The position numbers and the translations under genes are program-made. DNA of 64,000 bases. Origin: Echinarachnius parma. Its lineage: Eukaryota > Echinodermata > Echinoidea > Clypeasteroida > Echinarachniidae. Below, in pieces: positions 29,153 to 41,365 of the stretch. The number at the start of each line of letters is the position of its first letter. Position 1 is the stretch's first letter. Below the pieces are notes generated by a model. The model worked only from the letters and a program-made list of their open reading frames with translations. It was not told the origin of the DNA and did no database searches. Location: NCBI GenBank assembly GCA_037951105.1, contig JBAMJV010003295.1, forward strand, positions 62,001-126,000, in the 5' to 3' direction.

Positions 29153-31266
29153 CTGTGACAAGATAGGGAACATAGTATATATGATAATCATGGTTCAATT
29201 CGAATAATTTCGTGAAGATTAATTGCAGAATTTCAAATTTTCATATTTCATTTTTTCCACAATCTGATAAAAAGTTTTACCCAAGCAAAATTGTTGAAAT
29301 ATACACATCAGTAAAATGGTGGAATTAGCATAGGCCGGATGACCTTTCAAAGGTTAATCCCATGAACATATAATACTGGCGATTAGATTTCAAGGTAAAA
29401 GATACATGATACATTGATACGTATTAATAAAATAAAGCAAATACAATTATATAATGTAGAGTCACTAGCATCCGTTTGCAACAAGTGCTTTCGAAGGCCA
29501 TAGTGCCCAAATGGAAAATGGAAAATAAAGTACTAGGCATTTAAAAATGATATTGTCGATGCAAATTTCTGGAAGGGTTAGTTCGTAAGGAACACATGGA
29601 AATAATCTTATACAAACAATTTGTTTTTCTTCAGTTTTCTAAGGCTTCAAGTTACATTTAGTGCTATTGATTACCGGCAGCGGTGTTCGCATATTCCTCT
29701 TGACAATACGCCACTTTCACTTAGTTATATTTATTAATATCTTTGATGTAACTGGAAACTGCTTATTAGTAACTAACCTGCAAGCGGGGTAGCTCGTGCC
29801 GATAGATCCACGCGAAGACACTCGGGTACTTCTTTGAGACACGGCAGCAAGCGATGCGGTGCAGATAGAATTTATGTTCTTTGTCTTCCCGCCGTTCATC
29901 GCTGCTCGAGCTATCGGCCCTCACCAGTCGGATGCTCTTCGTTCCCAAGTACATCTTGGCCTGAAGGGAAATGAAAGATGTCATGATTAATGACAAATTA
30001 TAGATCGAATGCTCCCAGGGGAGTGGAATATAATTAATCTCACTTTCATCGCTGCTGGAGCTATCCGTCGTCACCAGTCGTATGCTCTTCGTTCCCAAGT
30101 ACATCTTGGCCTGTAAATGAGATTAAGTATTCATAAGTTATGTATCGAATGCTCCCAGGGGAGAGAAAATAGAACGCGTGATGCGGTGCAGATAGAATTG
30201 ATGTTCCATGTCTTCCCGCCGTTCATCGCTTCTGGAGCTATCCGCTCTCACCAGTCCGATGCTCTTCGTCCCCAAGTAAATCTTGGCCTGCAAACGAGAT
30301 AAAACTAATTACAAGTAATGTATTAAATGCTCCTAGGAGAGTTAGAATAGAGCAGGTGTTTCTTGCCCTCCCGCCGTTCATCGCTGCTCGGACTATCCGC
30401 CCTTATCAGTCGGATGCTCCTCTTCCACAAGAGCCTCTTGGCCTGCAAACATGGCAAAAGAGATAAAGTATTTTTAAAGAAGTAATGCGTTGAATGCTCC
30501 TAAGGGAATGAAAAAAGAGCACCCAACATGATAGAACTGATGTTTGTCCCCTCTCAACGCTGCTCGCGTTATCCATTCTGACAAGTTGCGTGTTCTTCGT
30601 ATTCAAGGGAAACATCTCGTTCTGATAGGAGGGTTGGAGTAAATGCAAAACAAAAATGACTGGTCTCAGGGGAGTGGAAAAAGAGAACGGGATGGAGTGT
30701 AGCAAGGGGTGCATCAAGGGTGCATCAAAAAGGGATAGAGTAGTGAAAAAACAACAACACACAAACAAACATGGAATACTACATGAGAAGATGAGCAAAT
30801 GACAATTCAATTGAACTTAGCTGTGTATATTTATATTCATGAGATGGGATGATCATTATATAAAGTCGATTAAATTATTAGTCATTAATCATTATAGCAA
30901 GGACTTACGAGACGGTGGATGTAAAGGGGCTACAAAGACCAATATTTGGGCAAATTCGGGCAAAATTGTCTCGAGTCCTTTTTCGGGAATTATTGATAAA
31001 ACGAGAAGTTCTTTGTTTCTACAATCATTCCCATAATGTAATGGAAGTTTTATATTCAAAATAAAATAAATCCTCACCTTCACATAACGGGCCCCAAAGT
31101 CTGTGTTGTGCCAGATCTTCTTGGCAGGATACTCGCAGCATGCGTCACCCCGTGACGTCAGGGTTCGCATGCTCCCCAGGTAGTGCACGGTGTACTCCGG
31201 GTCCTTGGGCGTCACCACGAACCGCTGATGCCGCCACTTTAATGATTCGACAAACTTCGACATCAT
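28631..31266 (-). CDS. FAM43: FAM43-like PTB-domain protein, three exons
   Basis: Join of 31266-31078, 29960-29778 and 29152-28631 (all phase 0) encodes 297 residues. Residues about 14-130 form a phosphotyrosine-binding/PID fold: VTPKDPEYTVHYLGS, RGDACCEYPAKKIW, MYLGTKSIRLV, KEHKFYLHRIACCR and VFAWIYRHEL. These match the order and spacing of vertebrate FAM43A/B, as does CPFKPPLSDR in the C-terminal part. The last 173 residues add a helix (TEKASEIATMITRMYETAFE) and an acidic, serine-rich tail. FAM43 proteins are presumed cytoplasmic adaptors of poorly known role. A TGA lies in frame two codons before the ATG, fixing the start unless there is an upstream exon. The vertebrate proteins are longer at the N-terminus (and FAM43A overall). 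Confidence 0.88.
29778..29960 (-). CDS. FAM43: FAM43-like exon 2
   Basis: 183 nt between acceptor CCCTTCAG and donor GTTAGT, phase 0-0. It encodes AKMYLGTKSIRLVRADSSSS, then DERREDKEHKFYLHRIACCR and KKYPSVFAWIYRHELPRLQ. It is the only complete member of a five-copy local series: the other four upstream copies lack the 3' half. Confidence 0.9.
30045..30621 (-). pseudogene. Four decaying partial copies of FAM43-like exon 2
   Basis: Copies start at 30110, 30287, 30442 and 30621, so with the real exon (29960) the spacings are 150, 177, 155 and 179 bp. Each repeats the 5' part of exon 2; three keep CAG|GCCAAG at the acceptor and the last has CAG|AACGAG. Translations fade with distance: AKMYLGTKSIRLVTTDSS, AKIYLGTKSIGLVRADSS, AKRLLWKRSIRLIRADSP and NEMFPLNTKNTQLVRMDN. 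None reaches the exon donor. Each unit also carries the intronic motif GAATGCTCCCAGGGGAGTGG or a variant. Confidence 0.85.
31078..31266 (-). CDS. FAM43: FAM43-like exon 1
   Basis: Sixty-three codons from MMSKFVESLKWRH to GARYVK, donor GTGAGG after AAG (phase 0). It contains the first PTB strand and the conserved YTVHYLGS and RGDACCEY motifs. Confidence 0.88.
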
Positions 31267-32335
31267 CGATCACGATTCTTTCCTTCTCCAAATGAGTGGT
31301 ACTTGTGTTGTTCCAATCGTCTTCTTTAGTTCCTCTTGAAGACTTAGAAACTGTTGTTGGTTCAGGAATCCAATTATTAATTTATGAAAAACGTGATGAT
31401 TTCACAATCGCTGTCTCAAACAACAATGAGCTTCGATGTCGTAAAAAGCACGTATTACTTTGCAGATTTTCCAAGAGTTGTCAGTTATTTGTTCTCAACC
31501 ATCTCATTAGTAATGTAAGAAATATGCAAGATTTCACTTGTTATTCTCACTGCTGTGTTACATGCATGTCAGCCTGTTTCAATTTCAAAGTTCACAGTGT
31601 GTTAGATGCTAAAAGTCAAAATACGACGTTACGTGCGAAGAAATGGCAATTTAGACGAACTGTTTAGCGGATCACAATCCTAAACCGAATTATAGGAGGC
31701 TTTAGCGAATAATCGTCGGTGCATCTTGCCTCTTGTAAATAAATGCAAATGCTTTTCCGTGATCCACCTACTCCCTTAATGCTATCTCGCGGCAGAATAC
31801 TATGTAGATAAAAACACTAGAAAGCTAGAGGCGGGCCGCAGAAGATTGAAGCGCTCGTTACAAATTACACAGGCGCCGCAGAAGGAGAAAAACAAGCGTC
31901 TCACATTACGTTCAGTACAAATTGCATTTTGAACACCTACTTTATAGACCGAACTGTAGAAGGGAAGATATTATCGAGTAAAAAAGGAGAAAAAGAGAAG
32001 ACTGGAAGAAAAAATCAAGTCTCAATTCACCCTGAAGAAAATTGCTTCGTTAACGCGTAATATAGACCGAGCCGTGTGAAGGGTGGATATATCGAGTTCG
32101 CAAGTGGAGAGAGGTGGGAAATGTAACAGGTTTCAGATAGCACTTAAATAAGTTGTATTATGAACACCTTAATTAGCGTAACCGGTTATATAGAGGTGGA
32201 ACTAGCCAGAGAGCTTCCGGAATCATCCGCCGTACGTGCTGATCGACCCGCCAATTCACTATCTCGTTAGAGAATTGCGAGCTTGTCGATTTGCTAGCAT
32301 CGCTATCGATGATAACTGTCTTGTTTCCTAACGTG
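31267..32335. other. 5' flank of the FAM43-like gene
   Basis: No TATA box that I would defend. From about 31800 to 32220 there are two to three diverged units of about 110 bp with TATAGACCGA-CTGTAGAAGGG and TATATCGAGT; CpG content is higher around 31820-31870. This could hold the promoter. An open + strand frame of 123 codons at 31296-31667 has no supporting features. Confidence 0.4.
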
Positions 32336-32337
32336 GA

Positions 32338-32590
32338 AGTGGCGTAGCGAGGGGGGGGGGGGCGCACTGGGGGCACGTGTCCCCCTATAAACTGAAGAAA
32401 CAATACAAATCATAAGGGGGAAATCTGTGTAGATATAAAGAATGACACAATGTGTGCCCCATACTAACATTGAATTCGCGTGCCCCCTTATCAGTCCAAC
32501 CAATCTATACGCCATTGTAACGTGGCGTAACATACATTGGGGGGGGGGGGGGAGGGGGGGGGGGAGGGGGGGGGGGGAGGGGGGATGAAT
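32338..32590. repeat. Poly-G elements, family F
   Basis: AGTGGCGTAGCGAGG plus a G tract (32350-32362), then GTGTCCCCCTATAAACTGAA, the mirrored CGTGCCCCCTTATC, and a second G-rich block (32538-32585) after GTGGCGTAACATAC. Pro-rich - strand ORFs are artefacts. Confidence 0.65.
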
Positions 32591-33250
32591 TATCCTCCTT
32601 TTGGGATTCCCGTTGGGGCCTCCTCTGTGACCCTCATGTATAGGCATTTTGTAAAACCATAATTTATATATTTGTTTTCATCATCCTACCCCCGTAGGGA
32701 AAGAAAATTAACCCCCCCCCTTTTCTGCTGATATATTCGTACAAAATAGCAAAAAGTAAAGGCTAAACGACATCATACATAACGATTATTAGACTAAATT
32801 TGATGATTGATCGATGCAAATAATATGCTTTTTTGATTTGGCGGCCTGCAGATTTCCGCTTATATTATCTTGCATGAACAATGCTGAATGTACAGATGAA
32901 GTTAAACAGGTAAAATTGTACCGCATCACTTGTTTGCTGATCGTTATTTCCTGTTTATTTCAAAAAGTCACAATTACGAGAAAAAAAAACAGAGATATAA
33001 TTCGCCAGAGCGAGAAAGAAAAGGTCAAGAAAATATATATGACAGAGAGAGAGAGAAAAGAAAAGAAAGTAGAGATAGAACAACAAAGAGAATGAGAGAG
33101 AATGAAGGTATAATAGTGATAGGAGCTAGAGAGAACGATTGTATAATGCTATTTTACGTAAGCGAATTTACTCTGGAAGAGAGGGAGAGTAAAGCTGAGA
33201 TATGTATTCAGGATCACTAGACTGAAATTGATGAAGAATCGATGTCAATA
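32591..33250. other. Intergenic sequence
   Basis: Purine-rich GAGAGA/GAAAG stretch at about 32980-33200 yields Lys/Arg/Glu ORFs that I regard as low complexity. Confidence 0.4.
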
Positions 33251-33382
33251 CAGGGTGGCCCCCCAAAACGGAACGGGGTACTTGCCATACTAAAGACACA
33301 TGATGCCCGTCATAGCACCGAGCAACGATCAACGCGCGCGCCATTGTTAGTGTGCATTCAGCTGTGTTTTTTGGCCACCCTC
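33251..33382. mobile_element. Short MITE with GGGTGGCCCCCCAAAAC ends
   Basis: CAGGGTGGCCCCCCAAAACG at the left and TTTTTTGGCCACCCTC at the right are inverted. The interior (AACGGGGTACTTGCCATA, GATGCCCGTCATAGC) is shared with the larger foldback at about 47042-47545. Confidence 0.75.
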
Positions 33383-33844
33383 TATATTCTGCTTTGACTT
33401 TGGTGAACTGCGAATTTCCGCTGATTATTCTTGCAAATATAGACAAACATATAAGTAGAGAGAGTAATACAGAATGACAGGACGGTATTACAAGCAGAGG
33501 CGATTTAATCATAATGCATCAGTTTCATGAATGTTGTTTGCAAATTTCACGAAAATAATTTAGAAGTTGTGCACTTTTCGATAAGTGTGCGTAAGTGTAT
33601 GATAAATAATAATACCGTGGCATTTGTTTTTGCCAAGCGATGCCCATGAACAGACGAATTCATTAATAAACATGTCTGGAATCTCGAACATGTGTAATTG
33701 AGTTACTAACAATGCGAAATGTCAACAGTGTGTACATCAACATTATTATGGTAATTCAAAGTTCTCGGATTGAATTGCCAGCGAAGCCTAATTTTATTTG
33801 CTCATTTACATTTAAAGACGTTACATATAAACACATTTCTGGTC
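33383..33844. other. Intergenic sequence
   Basis: Nothing recognised. Confidence 0.35.
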
Positions 33845-34145
33845 AGCTTCCAAAATTCACGTTAATTGGATGTTTCTTGGCTGAGATATGAGCAAAAAAG
33901 CAAAGTGATATTTACTATCTCATTTCACTTACTTTGTTCACGGATTAAATTATCCCGTAGACAATTTCATACGGACACACTTAAATCATAAATATATTTT
34001 GAACGAAATGGAAATTTGAAAAACCGAAACCTGTCCCGTGCTTTTATTGTTAAGGTATGTTAAGGCATTATTAAGCTATGGGATAACCACTATAGAGAGT
34101 TCCAAGAACGTTTTGAGGATTTAGACAATGTTACTTAGTCCCTAA
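33845..34145. mobile_element. MITE family D copy 3 (degenerate)
   Basis: Shares TGAGCAAAAAAGCAAAGTGA, TTTCACTTACTTTGTTCAC and AAATTTGAAAAACCGAAACC, and ends AATGTTACTTAGTCCCTAAG, an eroded version of the family terminus. Confidence 0.65.
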
Positions 34146-34620
34146 GAATGTTCGGGACACCCCCTATATACATCCCCACGCGTGACACACTTTGTACAAG
34201 GTGGTACGGATTCGTAAATAAGACGACGTGATGTGCCATATTGCGAACGCTTTGGCGTGTGGTGCATAATTCACACTGGCTCGGTATTATTACGAACGCT
34301 CGTGTCACCCTCTACTTCCACACGCATGTTAATATTTAAAATGAGCCATCACCATTACAAAGCAAACTTAGAGGAATGGAGAATGATGAATGCAGCACCG
34401 CTATCTGAGAATCGATCTTCAACAACTATATTTTTTTTTTGTTGCTTGCGCGACCTACTTCCAGCAAAATGTCATAATGATTACGGATGTAGTGGGGAAA
34501 ACAAACATGATAAAGCATTATATTAGAAAGAGTGAAACGCAGATGAGTTTTGATTTCGAGGTAAACGTGGTTGATTTGATGACCCACAAATTTTGCTGAT
34601 ACAATATACTCAATATAACT
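34146..34620. other. Intergenic sequence
   Basis: Small ORFs only; none with family resemblance. Confidence 0.35.
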
Positions 34621-35710
34621 CAATTGTCGATTTGAAAATTGTATAAGATCGTGATGAAACTGTTGGCGTTATCATTACCAGTATCGTCAGCGACCTTTCT
34701 GACAATTCTGTCAGTGGGGCGGATCGAGTAAACTGGCATTTAGGGGGGGGGGGGGGGGATGGGGGTGGACAATGATACCTAGGATATGTAGCACAAACTT
34801 CATTGTAGTTGGATGAAATATATGAGATCGTGATGTATCTGCTGGCGTTATCATTACCATGAACCATCATCGACCTGTTCTACCATTAATTTTTGTTCAG
34901 TAGGGCAGATTATGGATAACACCCATGTGGGGGTTGGTTTGTTTGTTTTTATTTCCGAAATTTAAATATACATACAAGTTAACAAATACATTTCAAATGA
35001 TAATACAGTACGCAAATTATACAAAGTATTGACAAACGGTTGGAAAGCCCATTTCAAAATGGTCCAAAGAAAACAAATATGATATTAATTAACATACAAT
35101 AGCAATGTTCAATCATAGTAATTTACCAATATATCCCACTTATCGGTCCCCCTCACCTCACCACCCCTTTCCGTCACCCTCTGACGCTACCCCCTCCCAA
35201 ATAGTTATCCATGTTATATTACAAAAAACAATAGTTTTATTGACAAGCATATTAATATTTCCTAACTCAAAAGTATTTATCTTTAATAGCATTTCAAACT
35301 AAACTTTTTATTTCTTTATTGAATATAGCCAGGGGCGGATCTAGCTTGTTGCTAAGGGGGGGGGGGGGGGGGGGGGTTGGATCTAGCTTTTTGCTAAGGG
35401 GGGGATTGACCCAATAACGATGCGGATACTGTGTGGGTCTGGACACATCATGGCGTTTTTCTATGCACATCACATTTTCACTTGGCAGCCCAAGGGGGGG
35501 GGGGGGGGGGTTAAACCCCCTAACCCCCCCCCCGTAGATCCGCCACTGATAGCCAAACTTCTTGATTGTCGAGTGTGCATATATATACGATATACTTCTA
35601 GAACCAAAGACGTCATTGTCGTTAGAAAAATGTAAGATTGTGAGGCGACTATTGGGCGTTATCACGATAAGAATCGTCATCGGCCTCTGATATTGCTATT
35701 CTGCTATAGG
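34621..35710. repeat. Diverged tandem copies without a known parent exon
   Basis: Three copies of a segment starting near AAGATCGTGATGAAACTG and running through GGCGTTATCATTACC and CGTCAGCGACCTTTCTGACA lie at about 34640, 34825 and 35632. The third is separated by poly-G element insertions. They look like the exon shadows beside the identified genes, but no intact parent was recognised. Confidence 0.6.
35328..35560. mobile_element. Poly-G element with CAGGGGCGGATCTAG ends
   Basis: CCAGGGGCGGATCTAGCTT at the left and GTAGATCCGCCACTG at the right are inverted. G tracts lie at about 35357-35376 and 35497-35510, with an internal partial repeat GATCTAGCTTTTTGCTAAGG. Its insertion splits the array of 34621-35710. 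Confidence 0.75.
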
Positions 35711-35739
35711 TAGCTAAAATTGTCCAGTTGCGGAAGCTG

Positions 35740-37700
35740 GGGTTCACCTAGCTTTAGTCAAGGCTCTATAAACCCCTTGCCATGCCCCTTTCGAAACAAA
35801 TGGAAGGTAGCAGCTGCATCGAGTGCCCTCAATCCATTATATTCTACCCATTGAGCCAGTTGCAAATTGATGTCCAAATTATCTCGGCGATCTCTCGACA
35901 TGCCTATAATTCTATAACCTTGCCTTTCTGATTTCTCCCCCACCTAAGCTGAACTATTGCTACGTCACCGATCATCATTTCATGTAAGTGTCGATATAGT
36001 ATGCGAGCTCGTAAGCGCCATATATGTTTAAGGCTTGCCTTAGGGGCTCTGGCGGGGTCCAAGGGGTGGAGCCCCCGGAAGCCTTTTTTTGTTGTTATAA
36101 TATCTATACAAAGCCCCCAAATCGGGCTAACAAGAAAAACAAATGTGTGGAGGGGCTCGAGCCCATGAGCATCCTCGCTACGCCAGTGCATATCAATGCT
36201 ACTGATGAATCGATTATCGCTTCCACATCACGAGTTTCGTAGGCTTTATATCAGTGTTATATACACCGATTATTATATTATCTCTCCTAAGGGATACCCT
36301 GCCATCCACTTGGTCCGCGCCTGGATTTACCCAGGGCTACGTCACTGGCCATCATAGCCAAGGAGAGAAGCAGCATACCGTGTTATTGATAGATCGATTA
36401 TACATTCCATATCATGAGCTTTACTATAGATGGCTTCATGGGCGTCGATACTTACGTAATACCTATTCATCAGGGGGGATGAATGAATAGATCATCCCCC
36501 CTGATGAATGGGTATCAATGACAGATCGACGCCTATGGATGGCTTTGATACACTAGTGCAATATTGATTGCTTTATGATCTTTTCCAAGTGATACTTTGC
36601 CGTCCTTTTGAACTTTGATTGCGCCCCGATCAAGAAAATTTGCGCATTTCAACCAATCAGATTTGCGCATTATTTTAGTCACATGATTTGACTTATATTG
36701 TATCTCTTTCTGTAACGGGGCTCTGAACTGACATATGGCTACGTCACTGATGAACATAACAAATGACCGGTGAGAAATATCGAGTGCCCTCAGCTTATAA
36801 TGGCAAAGCAAATACATGCATATATCAGTGTTACTGATGAATCGATTATTTTGATGACTGCTTGGAAAACCTTGCCCTCACAACTATTCAACCTTACTTA
36901 AATTAACACATATGGCTACGACACTAATCACTATTGCCAGGGATTGAGTGATGAATCGAATGCCCAAACATATTACATCAATATCATACCTTTTTCAATA
37001 TGAAGCTTACTGTGTTTCGTCTGACAAGGAAAAAACTCTTTATTACCTTCCTATATAAATGCCCGAACATTATTGTATTTTGTCCAAAAGTCAGATGAAC
37101 TTTCCCGTACGATTTTGTCAACTTTTGCTATACATGTTTGCGATGATTAGAAAGGCCCCCGCAACTCAGACTACATTATTCATGTTATTGTACATTACCA
37201 GGAATAACATGCATGATTGTGAAGAATAGGGCATCTCGAATGTTCCAATTAATTTTCTTTTTGCTGCTCTCACATCAGTGTTGCATTGATGACCCCATTC
37301 TAATTAACCCTTAAATGTCGAACCTGATGCTTTTCAGTAGGGAGAAGATAACATTCTTTAATTGTGTGGTCCATCCTTGCTCCCGCCTTTAGTTCACTAT
37401 TACTATGCCACTGACCATATTGAATGACCCCACTTAATTTCCTTCCAACTTTCGCGGCTCTCCTATCCATTGCCTATCAGTGTTCTAATGATGGCTCCAT
37501 TATCACTATCTCTTCCATCACGACCTTGACGCTGCTCAGAGAGGAGAAAGTATCATCCTCCTCCTCCCACGCCTCTCTTTTAAAAACCGTGTCCACACTA
37601 GATGCAGATGTGGGAGGCAAACCTGGGAAGAAATGGAAGAGATCCTATTGTTTTGTATAATTGTAGTGACCATAATACGATCGTGTTTCCACATAGCACG
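35740..37700. repeat. Highly diverged tandem array
   Basis: GGCTACGTCACTGACCAT-like blocks recur at about 35962, 36342, 36735, 36908 and 37405. CGAGTGCCCTCA recurs at 35819 and 36780, and CAGTGTTACTGATGAATCGA variants at 36187, 36826, 37275 and 37478. Units have unequal spacing through indels and insertions. No frame stays open; the parent sequence is unknown. Confidence 0.55.
36464..36520. repeat. Hairpin with CCTATTCATCAGGGGGGATG arms
   Basis: TACCTATTCATCAGGGGGGA pairs with TCCCCCCTGATGAATGGGTA around an 11-13-nt loop. Inside the diverged array. Confidence 0.75.
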
Positions 37701-38440
37701 GACCGACACGTGAGTGACATGACCTGACCTATATTGTGGCAGCTTAAGATAAAAACCAACAGCAACATGAGAACAATCATGGCCAAAGTTCGCAAATAAA
37801 TTTAGTGGCCACGGCCCTCCTTTTCATCACATTACTTTCCGAAATTGGAATTCTTGTGCCCAGCAATGCCCCCTACCGAGTGAAGATATAAGTATAATAT
37901 AAATTATACAAATTTAATATCTTACAGAGACTGCCCTCCTTTATATAACCATTGTAGTGAGGCACATCGCCTGAATAGAAACAAATACTAGCAGCAGAAC
38001 TCGTGACCCCGTGTGGTAGGCTTCTCTCACCAGCCGTTTCTAACGGTCAGATGCGAAGCCTTGTGGAAATGGAGGAACTTATGAAATCAAATCCGAATCG
38101 ACCTGCGTTGTCCACGTATCGCAGGGGCCTTGATTTACCTTTACGACTAACGATGAGAAACCGTGATCTAAACCGATAAAACCACCAGAGATAATTATCC
38201 TTAATGAATGTATTTAAAATGCAAATAATTGTAAAATGTTTGAAAATAGAATATTAATATATGGCCAACTGATAATTTTTACAATTATCTTTGAGGTGAA
38301 ATTTATATAACCTTTAGTTCGGTTTTGTGTATAATGAACAATCGCAAATAAAATATATAGGAACAACAACCTACAACCCCAGTTTTCATTTCGATCAGTG
38401 GATCCCCGTTATCTAGAGCTGATATGAACACAGTGTATGC
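37701..38440. other. Intergenic sequence
   Basis: No gene or clear repeat. Confidence 0.35.
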
Positions 38441-38700
38441 TACCTTTAGTTGCCTTTCTTCTATGACTTGTTATCCTGCTACGTGCAAGAGAGAATTACC
38501 GCACGCTACTGCTCTCTCACGCCTCACTAGTTATTTGATAGATGTACGGCCGGAGAAACTGGTGGGAAAGTAAAGCCTTTGAGAAACAAAGTGTGCGATA
38601 GAATGAATTAACAATCATCAAATATCACGACAAAATCCCCGCAGGCAGTTCTGTTCTTGGAAGTATATCAGTTTCATGAAAGAAAGATAATAAACGGGGC

Positions 38701-39262
38701 TTAAAGGGATAGTTGAGTTCTGGTAAGGAGAGTACAGTTTTGGTGAAACTGAATTTTAGTAACCAAAACCTACATCATTACATTACAAACTAATAGTTAT
38801 AACTAGAAAGGAACACACAATTACAAATGACGTAGTAAAGATCATGTTATCATTCAAAAAGAGCCGTTAAAATGTAAGAGGGTGCTCTCTAAACACTCAT
38901 CGGTTTCAACCATTTTGAATAAAATATTGTGCATGTGATGTTTTGTTGAAATAGTGATTAGATAGAAAAATAACCCAACAACTATTTAAATACCTATTTT
39001 GTAACTTTTTGAAAAGAGGAAGCATTTTTTTGAATTTTTAACGGCTGGTTCAAAATTCTCTAATAAACCTGGGGCCCCAGCTTTATTACAAATTGTTATA
39101 TTTATGAATATTCCAGCCGTCTCTGAACCGATTTTGAACAAACAAAGATGATTTTATTATTTAAATATTATGCTCTTTCAAATTTTACACTCAGTTTTTC
39201 ATTACCTCACAAAAAAAATTAGTCTAGCGCCCTCTCTACCAAAACTCAACTATCCCTTTAAA
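38701..39262. mobile_element. MITE family A copy 5
   Basis: TTAAAGGGATAGTTGAGTTC to AAACTCAACTATCCCTTTAA. Full-length about 560 bp, with the GCCGTTAAAATGTAAGAGGG and TTTGTAACTTTTTGAAAAG blocks. It lies in reverse orientation relative to copy 2. Confidence 0.85.
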
Positions 39263-40494
39263 CCTCATGTTTTCCATTTAGCTTAATTAAGATGGTTCAC
39301 TATTCATGATTGTAAAAACGGCGGGGAAATTATATCCGTCGAGAAAACAAAGTGTAAAACACGTATTATTAACGATAGATGAACGAACAATTAAACAAAA
39401 CAGTCTCAACCCATTCCCCAAAGACGGATTCTCTTATTGCGGAGTGGTTTCCTGAAATGATGAAAAGAGACAAAATATTTATCTTCATGTTTTTCCATTT
39501 TTAGCACTTCAAATGTTTTCCTAAAAAAGAATGTATAATATGCAGGAACGCCGGGAAAATATAACCTTTCAGAGACAAAGAGCGAGCGATGAAAGAGGGA
39601 TGATCAATACAAAATCATCCCCACATTGCTCCGCCAAGACGTTGTCTGTGCTTGATAACAATTTCATTAATAACTAAGGGATATAAATGATGTTTTGACT
39701 TCATCTTTTCTATTTAGCATTTCAATGGATCGTTAACATGCACTTAAACGTTATAGCCTTGTAGAAAATGCGAGAAGTTATCGACGCAAATCGAAGAATA
39801 GTTGAGTGACCATCTAACATTGTCGCCATGCGTTCCCTAAAGACAGTTTCACCCCTTGCAATGCAATAATATTCAAACGAAGACCGAAGATAAAAGCGTA
39901 TTCAACTTCATGATTTCCATCGAGTTTTTCAAGGCAGCATAGCATTGATTGGTTCCGGAGGGAATACACTGCGTTTAAAGAAAGAGCGATTCTCGTTTAT
40001 AGAGATAGATATAAAGCCAAATAACAGCATTGGACAAATTACCGATATCATGCATCTTTATTAGCCAAACCAATTGATCAATATTGTTGAATTAGTACGA
40101 AAAGGGACTTGTGTGGTCAAATCCGCACCTTGGTATCGGTAAATGCAAACATATCAGTTGAAACGTCATGCACGCTGCCAGCACGCTGCTGAGTTCGGGG
40201 CAAAATTCACCGCCAGTTTGCCCTCTCCGCCGGGCTGGTTATTGGTGGCTATACGGTCGACATGCCCGCATGCCGTGCGTGTGCGTGCGCTTGCATAGCT
40301 TTTGCATGCAGCATATTTGCTGTTGAGTCGAATATATGATAATAATGTTTTTTATTTCTAAAATATGCTCAAATAGTCAATTGCAAGGCAGTTTTTGTCC
40401 AAATCTATAAATTAACAGATTTAAGTTATGATATATTCTTTCACATGGTAGGTGATACAAGTGTACTTTTCTTTTTGTTTGTGTAAGGAGCGTT

Positions 40495-40685
40495 TCCCAA
40501 TATTCTGAAAACGATTTAAAGCTAAAATTTATTATATCTACGTCACTTCAAATCCTTTTTTTCTGAAACTGTACTTAAGGAATAGCGATTTGCTTAAATG
40601 TATTTTAGTGACGTAGATAAGACGCAGATACAATAAATTGTAACTTGAAAATCTGAAATAATGTTCAAAATACTTTAAACGAACA
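40495..40685. repeat. Imperfect foldback with TATCTACGTCAC arms
   Basis: AATTTATTATATCTACGTCA is mirrored by GTGACGTAGATAAGACGCAG and ACAATAAATTGTAAC. One arm plus GTACTTAAGGAATAGCGATT recurs at about 41020-41130, indicating a dispersed element. Confidence 0.65.
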
Positions 40686-40810
40686 ACTAACATAATCGCC
40701 ATGCGCTCTACTCTCCTAATACCGCCAAGCAGTTGTAGTTTTGGTGTAGCAGTTTAAGCAAGAAACGGTATTAATTTCCCATCAGCATTTCAAAGGAGCG
40801 TAATATCGAT

Positions 40811-41365
40811 AGTATGCTTTCTTCCACCAGCACTTGTCGAAGCTATTGGGGAAAACAACGCTGCTGAAAACATGTGGAAGGCGTCAGGCATAGATGACTG
40901 GATAGCTAAAAACATCATATTTGTGTGGTATAGAAGGGCTACAAAGCAATTAGAACCAAATAAATATTATTATGACACATATTCAGCTGTCATAATTGTG
41001 TTTCAACGCTCAAAACGTATTCTGAAAATGATTTTAAGTTAACATCTATTGTATCTACGTCATATCTACGTCACTAAAAATATCAAACTGTACTTAAGGA
41101 ATAGCGATTTGCTAAAATATATTTTAGTTTCTATACCAGAAATATCAGAATTTCCCCACAGTAACCCCTCCAACATTGTCTAAAGCCCCCCACAAAAGCC
41201 TTCGCTCATTAAACCACTGAGAGTACACCATTGTAAACTACCAATCAAGCATGTGCAAATTGCAACTCTTCAGCTGCTGCAGTTACCATAGCAACATACA
41301 TGACATTATGCGATGCGTAAAGAGCATGTTATTCCAAATCATTTAATTTCACAAACGCACATACA
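40811..41365. other. Intergenic sequence
   Basis: Contains the half copy of the foldback noted at 40495-40685; nothing else recognised. Confidence 0.4.

Larger units (their letters stand above)
38441..40810. repeat. Decaying tandem array, unit about 205-220 bp
   Basis: The block TTTTCCATTTAGC-TTTCAA appears at about 39270, 39487, 39704, 39909 and in decayed form near 40770. GCCGGGAAAATATAACCTTT-AGAGACAAAG variants appear at about 38556, 39322 and 39552. CGCCATGCGTTCCC variants appear at about 39826 and 40697. A MITE A copy is inserted in it. No coding frame is preserved. Confidence 0.6.

Noticed and set aside
31296..31667. 123-codon + strand ORF facing away from the FAM43-like gene
   Set aside because: No recognisable motif, ordinary AT-rich codon use; probably chance in the 5' flank.
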